From Isoetes taiwanensis (lineage: Eukaryota; Streptophyta; Lycopodiopsida; Isoetales; Isoetaceae), in contig JAJEKV010000045.1 of NCBI GenBank assembly GCA_021234155.1, positions 2,559,434 through 2,623,433 on the forward strand: 64,000 nt of DNA, written 5' to 3'. Shown here one piece after another: positions 1-7,880 of this stretch; the first letter of the stretch is position 1; every line of letters starts with the position of its first letter. The notes below the pieces were generated by a model, which was not told the origin of the DNA, searched no databases, and saw only the letters and a program-made list of their open reading frames with translations. A program made the position numbers and the translations under genes.

Positions 1-248
1 TCCGTTCTCTATGTTTCTGTTCTGGATCCTTTGCACGTTCGAATGCGATCTGATTGCAAGGCACGCAACATTATCACAAGTTAAAGTGAACGAATGGCAA
101 AAAAAAATAAGAAATACCTTGATATCTTCCTTGTGGAGATTAAGTGGTTTAGGGACTTTTGACCAATCGCCTCAAACTTTTTTGCAATCCGACTTCAGTT
201 TATCAAGCACTCTTTGCCTTTGATATAAATCGATAGATCAACGCAATA

Positions 249-656
249 TTAAAATAATAAAAACAAGACTATGACTAGGTCATGTACCAGCTTCTTCCAG
301 TTAAAGCTCTTTGCTTTTTCTATCTCTGGGAAACTCTCTTTCATTTTATTTTTGACGCTCTCTATTTCGCGTTGGTCATAAGCGCCAGGCCACTCCTCTA
401 GACCGCAGGGAGGCCATAAACGAGAGATACTGTTTGAAACTGCGTCCCTCAGTGTAGTATAAAAGACACTTCCGGAGTCATCCCTCTTAGGAAGATCGTC
501 CCTGAAGCATAAATGGTGGGTATATAAAAGCGTGTTAAATGGTGGGTATATAAAAGCGTGTTTACATCTACCATCAATATACATATCCCGTCCCGATAGG
601 AAACTTTTGAGCACTTTACAATTTATTCTAAGTGAAGAGAATGAACAAAACAACAA
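249..656 (-). CDS. Hypothetical coding fragment, minus strand
   Basis: An open frame of 135 codons reads right to left. Its C-terminal two thirds look protein-like: a charged stretch around RDDLPKRDDSGSVF, then WPPCGLEEWPGAYDQ, then an alternating E/K segment ending in a hydrophobic tail. I do not recognise the family. Two further minus-strand coding-like pieces lie upstream at 788-1349, so all three may be exons or frame-broken parts of one transposon-type gene. No start context or splice junction can be fixed with confidence. It could also be a chance ORF, because the N-terminal part is low in coding character. Confidence 0.25.
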   Translation of the reverse strand: MLFCSFSSLRINCKVLKSFLSGRDMYIDGRCKHAFIYPPFNTLLYTHHLCFRDDLPKRDDSGSVFYTTLRDAVSNSISRLWPPCGLEEWPGAYDQREIESVKNKMKESFPEIEKAKSFNWKKLVHDLVIVLFLLF

Positions 657-787
657 ATTTAGATGTCAAAGTACTAATATTTGAGGTTGATATCTTAAAT
701 AATATGTTCACATAAAACTTTCACCAAAAAATTATTATTATGATAGTCGGGTATATTCGGGGCCAAATCACCCGTCAACTTACGTAT

Positions 788-1349
788 CTAAAACAAAGCG
801 AAATGGACGCTCTCCTTCAGTGACACGACGTCGTCGGGATCCGGACCTCTCCAAGTCAGACGATTCACGATGTCCTTGGGATCCCGAACCCGATAATTCT
901 GGTGATTCATGTCGTCGTCGCCCTCTTGAACGCTGTGAGTCCGTTGTTCCACTACCTCTTGACCTGGGAAGTAATGAGAATGAGCATCTTTAACATACTG
1001 CAACCAAAGAAATGTTTGGTACATAGTGGATATATATTTACCTGTTGAAATCTCCCTCCAAGTTCCTTGCACCAGAAAAATCTATTCCTGTCTCATGCCT
1101 AGAACAGGAGTCCATACTACGTCTACCGACCTCGATATTCTCGCGAGAACGTGGAGGCCGATAATCAACACTATGTCTATGGGGCATAGGAATTGAAACG
1201 TCTGCGGGAGGCTGCCTAATCGGCGTCGGTGTCAAAGAGGCAAAATATGCTGCAATTTGTTCTCTCTCAGCGGGAGACATGTTTGCGAGGAAGGCGGGGA
1301 GCGGCGGAGGAGCTGCAAAAGCACAAATATCACGCAAAAAAAAATCCAT
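788..1349 (-). pseudogene. Hypothetical two-part minus-strand gene fragment
   Basis: Two overlapping minus-strand frames (1038-1349 and 788-1072) look like successive parts of one protein. The first holds a proline-rich patch (APPPLPAFLANMSPAEREQI), then a basic and serine-rich stretch. The second holds QNYRVRDPKDIVNRLTWRGP and ends at a stop near 788. A GTAAAT site near 1041 and a TTGCAG site near 998 would define a very short intron of about 44 bases, but the phase does not join the two frames, so a frameshift is equally likely. The composition recalls C-terminal parts of plant transposon proteins, but I cannot name a family. Confidence 0.28.
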
Positions 1350-1487
1350 TTATTTATTATTTTTATAAAAGCTATCTTAATACCCAAACCTGCTGCTGTA
1401 GTGACAGGTGGAGGTTGGCTACTTGGAACATCAGCACGATTGCCCCTACCTCATGGAGTCCTCCTCCTATTTTCTCTAACACTTACC

Positions 1488-2580
1488 AGGGACAAGAGGT
1501 AGAGGTGGCTCCGACCTACAAGTACTTGGAGATCGAGTTATCAACTACCACCCATTGGGATGCTGCCATCCAGTTGCGGGTCACGGCGGGTTGGAAAGCA
1601 CTATATGCCATGCAGAACAACAGCCATAAGGCAAAGTTGTATGCCTGGGGCCACCAGTCATACTTGTTTCGGGCCTTGGTCGAGCCGGTCCTTTTGTATG
1701 GGGCAGATGTGTGGGGTCCGGTGATATCCCTCAACACCTGGAATGACCTCGAGCAGGTGTAGAAGGCCTTCTTGGCACGGGCCCTGGGGGTGAAGTCCAC
1801 AGTTCCATACCAGATCCTACTCCAGGAGACAGGCTTTCTACCCCTACAATGGGCTGCATTGGAATGCCATATTGTTTACTTCCAGAAGGTGGTCGCTATG
1901 GCTGATACACGCTTGCCCCACCTTGCTTTGGCCATGGCGATGGGTCCCCAACGCCTCAAATCCTGCTGGAAAGACAAGCAAGCTCAGTGGTTCTCACGCT
2001 GGGGTGTGCAGGCAAACAGATGCGTCCAGGTCAGGACAAAGAAAGATCGCAAGGCACTTAAGCTGTACCCAGATGCTACTTTCCTTCGCAAGCTCTGGGA
2101 TGCAGATGCTCTGACGCACGTTAAGCTGGCACACTATCAGCAGCAAGTCAATCCTAGGCTCACGAGAGGCCCACACCAGTACTTGTCCACCCAGCTGCCC
2201 ATGAAGAAGCGCAGACTTATAGCTTCCATTCGCATGGGTGCACATCGCCTCTGCATTGAAACAGGGCGTTGGGCTCGGGAAGCACGGGAGCAAAGGCTTT
2301 GCCAGTGTTGCCACCAGGGCGCCATTGAGGATGAATGACATGCCCTCCAGATCTGCCTAGCATTTTCCTATATCCGAGAGCGATATGCTCGATTACTAGT
2401 GCCTGGCCAGCCGTTGCATCAGTTATTGACTGCGGCGTCAGTGGGTTTGTTGGGGTCATACCTCCAGGAGGTTATGGATGCATGGGCTCAGTTGTGTCCT
2501 ACGGGATGGTATTGAACTGTCCTATACAATTGTATAGCGTGCCGCATACTTATCTTATATTATAATGTTTTAGTGTATTG
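1488..2580 (+). mobile_element. 5'-truncated LINE (L1-like), 3' part
   Basis: This is the end of a non-LTR retrotransposon in plus orientation: the C-terminal part of ORF2 followed by the start of the 3' UTR. The bases around 2518-2550 (a GTCCTATACAATTGTATAG core) recur in reverse orientation near 41390-41420 inside another LINE tail, which ties the two copies to one family. The copy is truncated upstream of about 1488, so the endonuclease and RT active-site motifs are absent. It also lacks the conserved 3' terminus and microsatellite tail seen in sister copies at 24.9, 41.2, 42.2, 43.4 and 45.4 kb, so it is broken at both ends. Confidence 0.7.
1503..2515 (+). pseudogene. LINE ORF2 C-terminal region, broken
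   Basis: The frame reads ATYKYLEIELSTTTHW, then LFRALVEPVLLYGADVWG, then PYQILLQETGFLPLQ. This matches the downstream, post-RT part of L1-type ORF2 proteins and is closely similar to the minus-strand LINE at 44088-44489, which has LFRALVEPVLLYGSEVWG. In-frame stops at about 1760 (after NDLEQV) and 2336 (after GAIEDE) interrupt it. The second stop falls inside the C-terminal cysteine-histidine motif, CQCCHQGAIEDE then HAL, which is typical of the ORF2 end. It cannot make a functional enzyme. Confidence 0.75.
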
Positions 2581-2639
2581 TTTGGATCCAGCCCTAGATC
2601 GGACGGCCCAGGTTTTGAGTTAAAATATTAACGGTCGAG

Positions 2640-2712
2640 ATGCGTTTAGGGGTTAGGGTATTTCGTTTGTTTAGGGGTTGCGTTTTCGTTTGTTTAGGGG
2701 TTAGGGTTGCTC
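2640..2712 (+). repeat. Telomere-like TTTAGGGG/TTAGGG low-complexity run
   Basis: Several TTTAGGGG and TTAGGG words are separated by short T/G-rich spacers. They resemble degenerate plant telomere (TTTAGGG) or telo-box sequence, but the run is short and irregular. It lies about 200 bases upstream of the retrotransposon. Confidence 0.4.
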
Positions 2713-2922
2713 TGGCAAGGTTCTCAGCTATGGTGCCACCTGCAGCTGCAAGTCCTCTGTCTTCTATTCCTGCTTCCAAGCCTCCCCTTTTCAAGCTATG
2801 GCCGCCCAACAAGCAAGGCATCACAAGCCGCCCTGTATCACTTCAGTCTGATGGTAATTTAAATTTTCAACTCTGGTTTGTGAACCGAACGTCTGGTTCC
2901 TTAGCAATGTAGTCTCAAGTTC
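2640..2922 (+). pseudogene. G-type lectin receptor fragment, upstream half
   Basis: The open frame 2640-2912 ends with SLQSDGNLNFQLWFVNRTSGSLAM. This resembles the start of a bulb-lectin domain in plant G-type lectin proteins, where a phrase of the type GFVNR..GSLAM precedes the DYG..VLWSAN segment. The expected continuation is found after the retrotransposon at about 16981. The retrotransposon therefore appears to have inserted into, or next to, this exon. The first 90 bases (2640-2710) are instead a low-complexity run with repeated TTTAGGGGTTAGGG. The assignment rests on the pairing with the downstream half and is moderate. Confidence 0.45.
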
Positions 2923-2927
2923 GAGAC
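2923..2927 (+). repeat. Candidate target-site duplication, left copy (GAGAC)
   Basis: GAGAC abuts the first TG of the 5' LTR. The same five bases occur at 16812-16816, within two bases of the end of the 3' LTR. Five-base duplications are normal for Ty3/gypsy integration. Confidence 0.55.
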
Positions 2928-3154
2928 TGTGACGTTCCAGCATAATATATGCTCCCAATACGTATATTATACTGCCACGTCACACGTACATGTCACGGAT
3001 GACATGTACTTGAGAGCGGGATAACGTTGCACCTAGGGGGCAACTTTGGATGTTGGGTATGTAATTAAACATACACAACAAAAGGTTCCTTGTTCATCCA
3101 TTTCCAAATGGCTTAAAGCCATTTGTCTATGTGGATGCCCTAACCTAGATAGGG

Positions 3155-3164
3155 TCTATATAAG
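3155..3164 (+). promoter_or_regulatory. LTR TATA box
   Basis: TCTATATAAG lies in the 5' LTR and is conserved in the 3' LTR. AAACCCTAGACC-type repeats follow at the expected start-site distance, so transcription of the element probably begins near 3185. Confidence 0.65.
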
Positions 3165-3833
3165 GGCTAAAACCCTAGACCCTAGCTCTCCTTTTCACTT
3201 TGCCAATTAGGGTTCTCTAGAGCTTCCTTTCCTCTTTCGCAATTAGGGTTCCCCTGGGCCAATTCGGCCTCAAAATCGCATTGCCAGGCTCCGAAAAGTC
3301 GGAATTGCACAACAGGTTGTTGAGTAGCAGTCGTCTTCGGCAAGACCAGGAGCATGGATGCTTTCCGAGGATCAGGAGCAAGCCAAGGAGCAGGTATCCA
3401 GTTGTTCTGTTGTGCAAAACCGTCTTTGGGCGTGGCAATATGCCGGTTTAGTATGTTAGATCATCTCTGGAAGCCTTGTAGATCCCTAGATCTGAGACTC
3501 TAACGAATGAACCTAACATTGGATGTTAAGTAGATAGATTGATGTGATTCTCTATTTTTGTTCTGTGATATTGTATGTATTCCACTCTGTGATCTCCTTG
3601 TTTTGGGAAGGGGGGTAGAGACCTAAAGGCTGTGCAGTAGATGCTCCTAGCATAGCACCTTAGTTCCCAAATAAATGCGGCCCGTGCACAGGAGCCCACC
3701 TGGCTGTGGGTGAAGGGGCAAGGCCGGTTGATAAGGAGGAACTTGTCTCATCGCGGACTGACCCCTCTGGTAGTAAAGCCTATCGGGGGTCTTTGCTGGC
3801 TAGGCTTAATGGCTTGTCACTGCGTGTGGGCAA

Positions 3834-4397
3834 CAATGTTGTTAAAAAACCCGTTTTTTATTTTTAAAGTACCTTTATAAAAATCCTCACGTTTTTCAAA
3901 GGATTTTTATGATTTGGTATGGCCAAAAAAAAAAAAATTTTGCACATTCTTAGCACTACTTTATTGGATATATGTGCTATGGTTAAAATGCATATTTTTA
4001 TTACAAGTTATAAGATGTAGCATGTCAACCAGTAAATCAAATATTTATGCTGCTACAAAGATATCATAGTTATTGTGCCATGCAACTCTTAAGAAAGTTC
4101 AGAAAATCATTATTATAGAGATTAAGAAATATAAGAATTTCATATACAAGGATGAATAAGTTCAAGAATATCATATATTTGAATAAACAAAATCACAGTC
4201 TAAGGACTTTTAAAGATTTTTAAAGATTTTTAAGGATTTTTAAGGATTTTTAAAGATTTTTAAGGATTTTAAAGATTTTTAACGTATTTTATATGAAATA
4301 CGTTTTTAAAGATTTTTTTCAAAAATTTTAAAAATCTTCAAAAAATCTTAAAAAACGTTTTTTAAAGGTACGGATTTTAACGTACTTAACAACATTG
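3834..4397. mobile_element. hAT-type MITE nested in the 5' LTR
   Basis: This is a 564-base, AT-rich, non-coding insertion with perfect 12-base terminal inverted repeats (CAATGTTGTTAA and TTAACAACATTG). It is flanked by an 8-base direct repeat GTGGGCAA (3826-3833 and 4398-4405). The 3' LTR keeps the empty site, with a single GTGGGCAA near 16157, which proves the insertion came after the retrotransposon. An 8-base duplication and a CA.TG terminus fit the hAT superfamily. No transposase is encoded. Inner arms also pair loosely (TTTTTAAAGTACC near the start, GGTACGGATTTTAA near the end). Confidence 0.85.
4199..4295 (+). repeat. 11-bp tandem repeat inside the MITE
   Basis: About eight head-to-tail copies of TAAAGATTTTT or TAAGGATTTTT occur, followed by a small inverted patch (ACGTATTTTATATGAAATACGT, written here as arms ACGTATTT and AAATACGT). 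Confidence 0.75.
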
Positions 4398-5071
4398 GTG
4401 GGCAAGGCATGAGCTCGACACTCGTGGGGTGGTGGATATGACCTTCCAGTGAGTTCAAGTCGAATAAGGGCAGTGGCCCTCTAGCCGCCCGCGATGAGCA
4501 TGGATACCTCTGGAGGAGAGGCAACTCTCTTCCTGCCTCATCGGGGCTGGGGAGATGCAACCCAGCAGTAGTAGCCCCTCTGGCTATTCACCCGGCAGGC
4601 TACGGCCAAGTCCCAACACTTTTCAGCCTACTCTGCAAAGTGTGCACGGGAGGGGCGGATGGAGTGGACTACCCTAAGCCATGTTCTATGCCAGCCAAAT
4701 CCATTGCCATGAATTCTGTCTGCAATGAACTCTGGAGACCTAGCCGTCAGTCATTCTCCTTGAGTCTGAGTCCTGGGTAGGATCTCCCCTTTGTATTGTT
4801 GCTATGAAGGTATTGTTATCTCTGTGATGTTACTATCTCTATGATGATTGTATTTGTATATTGTTAGTTGTGCTCACGTTTGTTTGTTCACGCTTCCGCA
4901 GATAGGTCGACCCGATGGGAGACGGGTGAATGACACATCCACTCTTCCCTTGCTGACTCTGCCCCATGGGAGTAGAGTCAGGTGGATGGCCCCTGTCAGG
5001 CAGCTGCCAGGGGGAATGCTCCTCCTTCGAATACGATGCGGGCATCGTACAAGGAGTAGGGGACGTCACAG

Positions 5072-5083
5072 TGGTATCAGAGC
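5072..5083 (+). other. Primer-binding site for initiator Met-tRNA
   Basis: TGGTATCAGAGC is complementary to the 3' end of plant initiator methionine tRNA and is the usual Ty3/gypsy and copia primer site in plants. It starts one base after the LTR end (CGTCACA) and so fixes that boundary. Confidence 0.9.
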
Positions 5084-5286
5084 ATGATCTTGGCATCCAA
5101 GATCGAGCACTGGCCATTTTTTCCCTTAGGACTAACAGTAGATTCGAGTCTTGGGGTATAGCCACCCAAGCAAGAGCTTCGAAAAATTGGGAAAAATTTT
5201 CCAATTTTGGGTTAGAACATAGCTCCATGCTAGATTGCTAGTGAAGTGTAGCATCACCCAACCTAAATTGCCAAGAAAGCCGGCCA

Positions 5287-5356
5287 CCCCTCACAGAGTG
5301 CGCCCAGGCCCATTCGGTTTGCAATCCGAACTGAACCAGGCGCACTGTGTGAGTGG
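5287..5356 (+). repeat. Cargo hairpin repeat, copy 1
   Basis: The outer arms are CTCACAGAGTGCGCC and GGCGCACTGTGTGAG. An inner near-palindrome (TTCGGTTTGCAATCCGAA) would form a second stem. This is one of five copies around the H3-like ORF. Confidence 0.8.
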
Positions 5357-5500
5357 TTGACCAACGTTGACCTAAATAGAAGTACAAGTTAATTAAACTG
5401 ATAGTATAGATTAGTTTACTCTCTTCATTCTAGTCCGGTTTGTATTTTATAACACTAAGAAACTCCCCGTGAATTATAAAATAGCTTCAAAAACAGTCGA

Positions 5501-5573
5501 CCCCTCACAGAGTGCGCCTGAGGACTCATTCGGATTGGTAATCCAATCTGGCCCAAAGACCTGTGGTGAGTGG
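5501..5573 (+). repeat. Cargo hairpin repeat, copy 2 (degenerate right arm)
   Basis: The left arm CTCACAGAGTGCGCC is intact. The right arm has decayed to CCTGTGGTGAGTGG. The inner stem (GGATTGGTAATCC) is paired but has a different sequence from the other copies. It starts 214 bases after copy 1. Confidence 0.7.
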
Positions 5574-5683
5574 TGGGTGTTTTAGAGTATGGTAAACCAC
5601 CGTAACGCATACGCACCTTCGCTAATGCCCTAGTTTTTTTTCCCCATATGAATTGTAGGTCCCAACCCTAAATTCCACCTCCC

Positions 5684-5691
5684 TATAAATA
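5684..5691 (+). promoter_or_regulatory. TATA box of the H3-like cargo gene
   Basis: TATAAATA lies 109 bases upstream of the ATG at 5793, between two hairpins and the ORF. A start site near 5715 would leave a leader of roughly 80 bases. It implies that the cargo gene could be transcribed separately from the LTR genomic RNA. Confidence 0.6.
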
Positions 5692-5792
5692 GAAAATTAG
5701 GTTTTCTATTTTATCCCCACCTTTTCCGGAGAACAGCTCGCCCAAGAAGACGATCTTCAGGCGCCAAAGCTCGAAACTCGTCAAACAAAAGC

Positions 5793-6986
5793 ATGGCACG
5801 GACGAAACAAACCGCACGCAAGGTTATGCCACCCGGTTATGTCGGGCCAGGCCCGGGCCGTCCGAATGTAAGGCCGCATACGACAAGCACACATCGAAGA
5901 ACAGGAGGCACCTGTAGAACCACCTAACCCTAACCCAGAAGAGCAGGAACAAGTATCGGAGCAGCTCGACTGGGAGATGGACGCCGCTGAGGAATTGAGA
6001 AGGGAGCTGGAGAGGGAGATCTTGGATGACGGCGAACCGGAACCAAACCGAGCTTGAACCAAAGAAGGCTAAGAGGAAAAGAGAAGAAAGCCACCAAGAA
6101 ATCAAAGGCGAAAGGCCGCAAAAAAAAAGAGGAGCGCTAAGAGGAGGAAGGAGAAGGAATGAGGAGGGAAGAAAGGAGGAAGCGCAAGGAGGAGCGGGAG
6201 AGGGTGAGAGCGGAGAAAGGCAAGGACCCGGAGGTGCCGGCAAAGAAACCGAAGAAGAAGAAGACGCCGGCTGTAGGAGTGACCATACAGGAGCCGGATC
6301 CTGAGAAGCCCCCATCTTCGTCCGACTCCGAATCTGAGGAGGGAGCGGGAGGACACGAACCGGGAGGGACTTCGGGGCCTTCCAACCCAATACCGGAGGA
6401 TGAAGACCCTGTGGCTAATGCACCGCCCTATCCTAAATGGCCGTCGCCGAAACACCCCAGCGACAGCACCAAGAAACCAAGGCCGCAAAGGGAGTCTTAT
6501 GCGCTGAAGCGAGATTTGAAGTACCGGAAGGAGTTGAAGGAGTACACTTCGTACATGAAAATGTACGAAGAATACTCCAAATACTATGAAGAACATAGGG
6601 TGAGGACCATTGAAGGAGGTCGGTCGACGAAGAAAAATACGTTGAAGCCCCCACCGGAACAGCCAACCCCTCCGAAGAAGCCAATGAAGAGACCGGCGGA
6701 CTCAAAATTCGCGAGGGCGGTCCAGGAAATCAAGCACTTCCAGCAGAGCTATGGCTTCCTTATTCCCCGAGCTTCCTTTGCACGTCTGACGAGGGAGATT
6801 TTGCAGGAGTTCGACCCGTCCAAACGGGTCACGGACGACATGCTGCTTGCATTGCAGGAGGCGTCGGAGCAGCACATCGTACACCACTTTGAAGACTCTG
6901 TTGTGTGTGCCCAGCACGCTAAGAGAGTCACTTGTATGCCCAAAGATATGAGGCTAGCGCGGTATATTAAGAAAGAACCTTTTTGA
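5793..6986 (+). pseudogene. Histone H3-like protein carried by the retrotransposon (frame broken in this copy)
   Basis: The ATG at 5793 opens MARTKQTARK, identical to the canonical H3 tail through K9, followed by V instead of S10. That frame stops at 5925. Coding character continues in another frame (acidic, E-rich) to a stop at 6055, then returns to the first frame as a lysine-rich stretch (KKATKKSKAKGRKKKEER) with a stop at 6138. From 6141 to 6986 the frame is open. It encodes a basic coiled segment, a K/P/S/E-rich linker with DSESEE, a tyrosine-rich helix near 6520-6600, and finally an H3 histone fold (6723-6983). The fold aligns without gaps to H3 from the alpha-N helix to the end, about 42 of 87 identical by hand. 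It keeps LTREI.QEF, ALQEA, FED, C.QHAKRVT.MPKD and LAR.I. Loop 1 is not lengthened, so it is H3-like rather than CENH3-like. A splice from GTAAGG at 5868 to CATACAG at 6290 would be in phase, but the interval is purine-rich and unlike a plant intron. Confidence 0.85.
6723..6983 (+). other. H3 histone-fold domain of the cargo ORF
   Basis: Residues 189-275 of the open segment form the fold: alpha-N around QEIKHFQQSYGFLI, alpha-1 around FARLTREILQEF, alpha-2 around MLLALQEASEQHIVHHFED, loop 2 KRVTCMPKD, and alpha-3 LARYIKK. The cysteine and histidine equivalent to H3 C110 and H113, the loop 2 KRVT motif, and MPKD are present. These residues normally serve H3-H3 four-helix pairing and DNA contact. 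The domain ends the protein, as it does in H3. Confidence 0.85.
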
Positions 6987-7119
6987 ACTGTTGTAGATAA
7001 CCTTCTCTCTAGTATAAGTTTGTAATTCGTAAATTAATTGAGTGTAAGTAGGATGCATTACCGAATTCTGTATTTAGAAATTAGTAAAATTGGAACAAAA
7101 ACCAAGCATTTTGGTCCCA
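6987..7119 (+). other. Spacer after the H3-like ORF
   Basis: This is a T-rich trailer with TTGTAATTCG and TTAATTGAGTGTAAG, possibly a polyadenylation region of the cargo gene. No ORF is seen. Confidence 0.3.
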
Positions 7120-7189
7120 CCCCTCACAGAGTGCGCCCCAACCAGTTCGGTTTATAAACCAACTCTGCCCTGGCGCACTGTGTGAGTGG
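7120..7189 (+). repeat. Cargo hairpin repeat, copy 3
   Basis: The outer arms are CTCACAGAGTGCGCC and GGCGCACTGTGTGAG, with an inner stem TTCGGTTTATAAACCAA. It starts exactly 204 bases before copy 4. Confidence 0.8.
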
Positions 7190-7323
7190 TCGAGCATAGT
7201 TTGGTGCCCAATCTTGCCTAAATGCAGAAAGTAGGTATACCATTCGACCCAGCTCACCTTAATTAGTAGGATTTGACCCATAGTTTGTCAAAACCGGCCA
7301 ACTATCAGCTGAATGGAGTTCCA

Positions 7324-7393
7324 CCCCTCACAGAGTGCGCCCAGGCTCATTCGGTTTGCAAACCGATCCCCCCATGGCGCACTGTGTGAGTGG
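7324..7393 (+). repeat. Cargo hairpin repeat, copy 4
   Basis: The outer arms are intact, and the inner stem is a perfect palindrome CGGTTTGCAAACCG. It starts exactly 204 bases after copy 3 and 204 before copy 5. Confidence 0.85.
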
Positions 7394-7527
7394 TCGACCC
7401 CCAATCTAGACCAAAACTTGCCCAAATAAGGCGAGTAAGGGCTCAATCCAGGTTATCTCAATGAGATACCCAGGATTATACCCTTAGTTCTCTAGTTAGC
7501 ATCATTATTGATCTAAATAAGAGCCCA

Positions 7528-7595
7528 CCCCTCACAGAGTGCGCCCGAACCGATTCGGTCCCCAAACCAATCCCACTCAAGACAGCGTGTGAGTG
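7528..7595 (+). repeat. Cargo hairpin repeat, copy 5 (right arm partly decayed)
   Basis: The left arm CTCACAGAGTGCGCC is intact. The right arm has changed to GACAGCGTGTGAG. The inner palindrome is partly lost. The sequence between copies is diverged but keeps phrases such as GGTCGACC and a CCTAAAT or CCAAATA word shortly after each hairpin, so the underlying unit is about 204 bases. Confidence 0.75.
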
Positions 7596-7762
7596 ATCAC
7601 GTCCGAATTGACCCAAAGTCGTCCTTAAGCGAACCAAAATCATTGCTTAGGGACCCTTAGAAGTATTTCCAAGCTCGGTTAGCCCATGAATTATACCTCT
7701 AGACCCTAGAAATTCGGACAAATGCACGAACCTAAAAATTTTCCCAAAATTAGGGTTTTGCC

Positions 7763-7768
7763 TATAAA
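7763..7768 (+). promoter_or_regulatory. TATA box of the second cargo gene (ORF-X)
   Basis: GCCTATAAAGGGG follows an AATTAGGGTTTT telo-box-like motif, a combination frequent in plant promoters. The likely start codon of ORF-X, in CCCATGG context at 7881, is about 115 bases downstream. That spacing nearly equals that of the H3-like gene. Confidence 0.5.
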
Positions 7769-7880
7769 GGGGAACCAAGTGTCATTTAAGCCTTACAACC
7801 TCGCTAACTGCTCCAAGCCGATTTCCATGATCCTTAGGGCGCTTCAAAGATCATGCTGTCACCCCGGCTCCTCGGTGCCC

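Larger units (their letters stand above)
2928..5070 (+). repeat. 5' long terminal repeat (with nested MITE)
   Basis: The LTR starts TGTGACG and ends CGTCACA, a perfect 7-base terminal inverted repeat, and the primer-binding site follows directly. Without the nested 564-base MITE and its 8-base duplication it is about 1.57 kb, which matches the 3' LTR. It contains a TATA box at 3155-3164, CCCTAG telo-box-like repeats just downstream, and an AATAAA motif near 3670. Small ORFs on both strands also occur in the 3' copy and are not credible genes. Confidence 0.9.

Noticed and set aside
4348-4560. Minus-strand ORF conserved in both LTRs (also at 16109-16321)
   Set aside because: It is conserved only because the LTRs are copies. 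There is no coding bias and the ends differ between copies.
5868-6290. Intron in the H3-like cargo gene
   Set aside because: Donor and acceptor are in phase, but the interval is A/G-rich and protein-like, and a sense intron would be removed on retrotransposition. Kept only as an alternative.
6102-6596. Long minus-strand ORFs opposite the H3-like gene
   Set aside because: They are shadows of the purine-rich plus-strand coding sequence, with leucine, phenylalanine and arginine-rich low-complexity translations.
6723-6983. Centromeric H3 (CENH3) identity of the histone fold
   Set aside because: Loop 1 has the same length as canonical H3 and the tail is canonical ARTKQTARK. CENH3 usually has a longer loop 1 and an unrelated tail.
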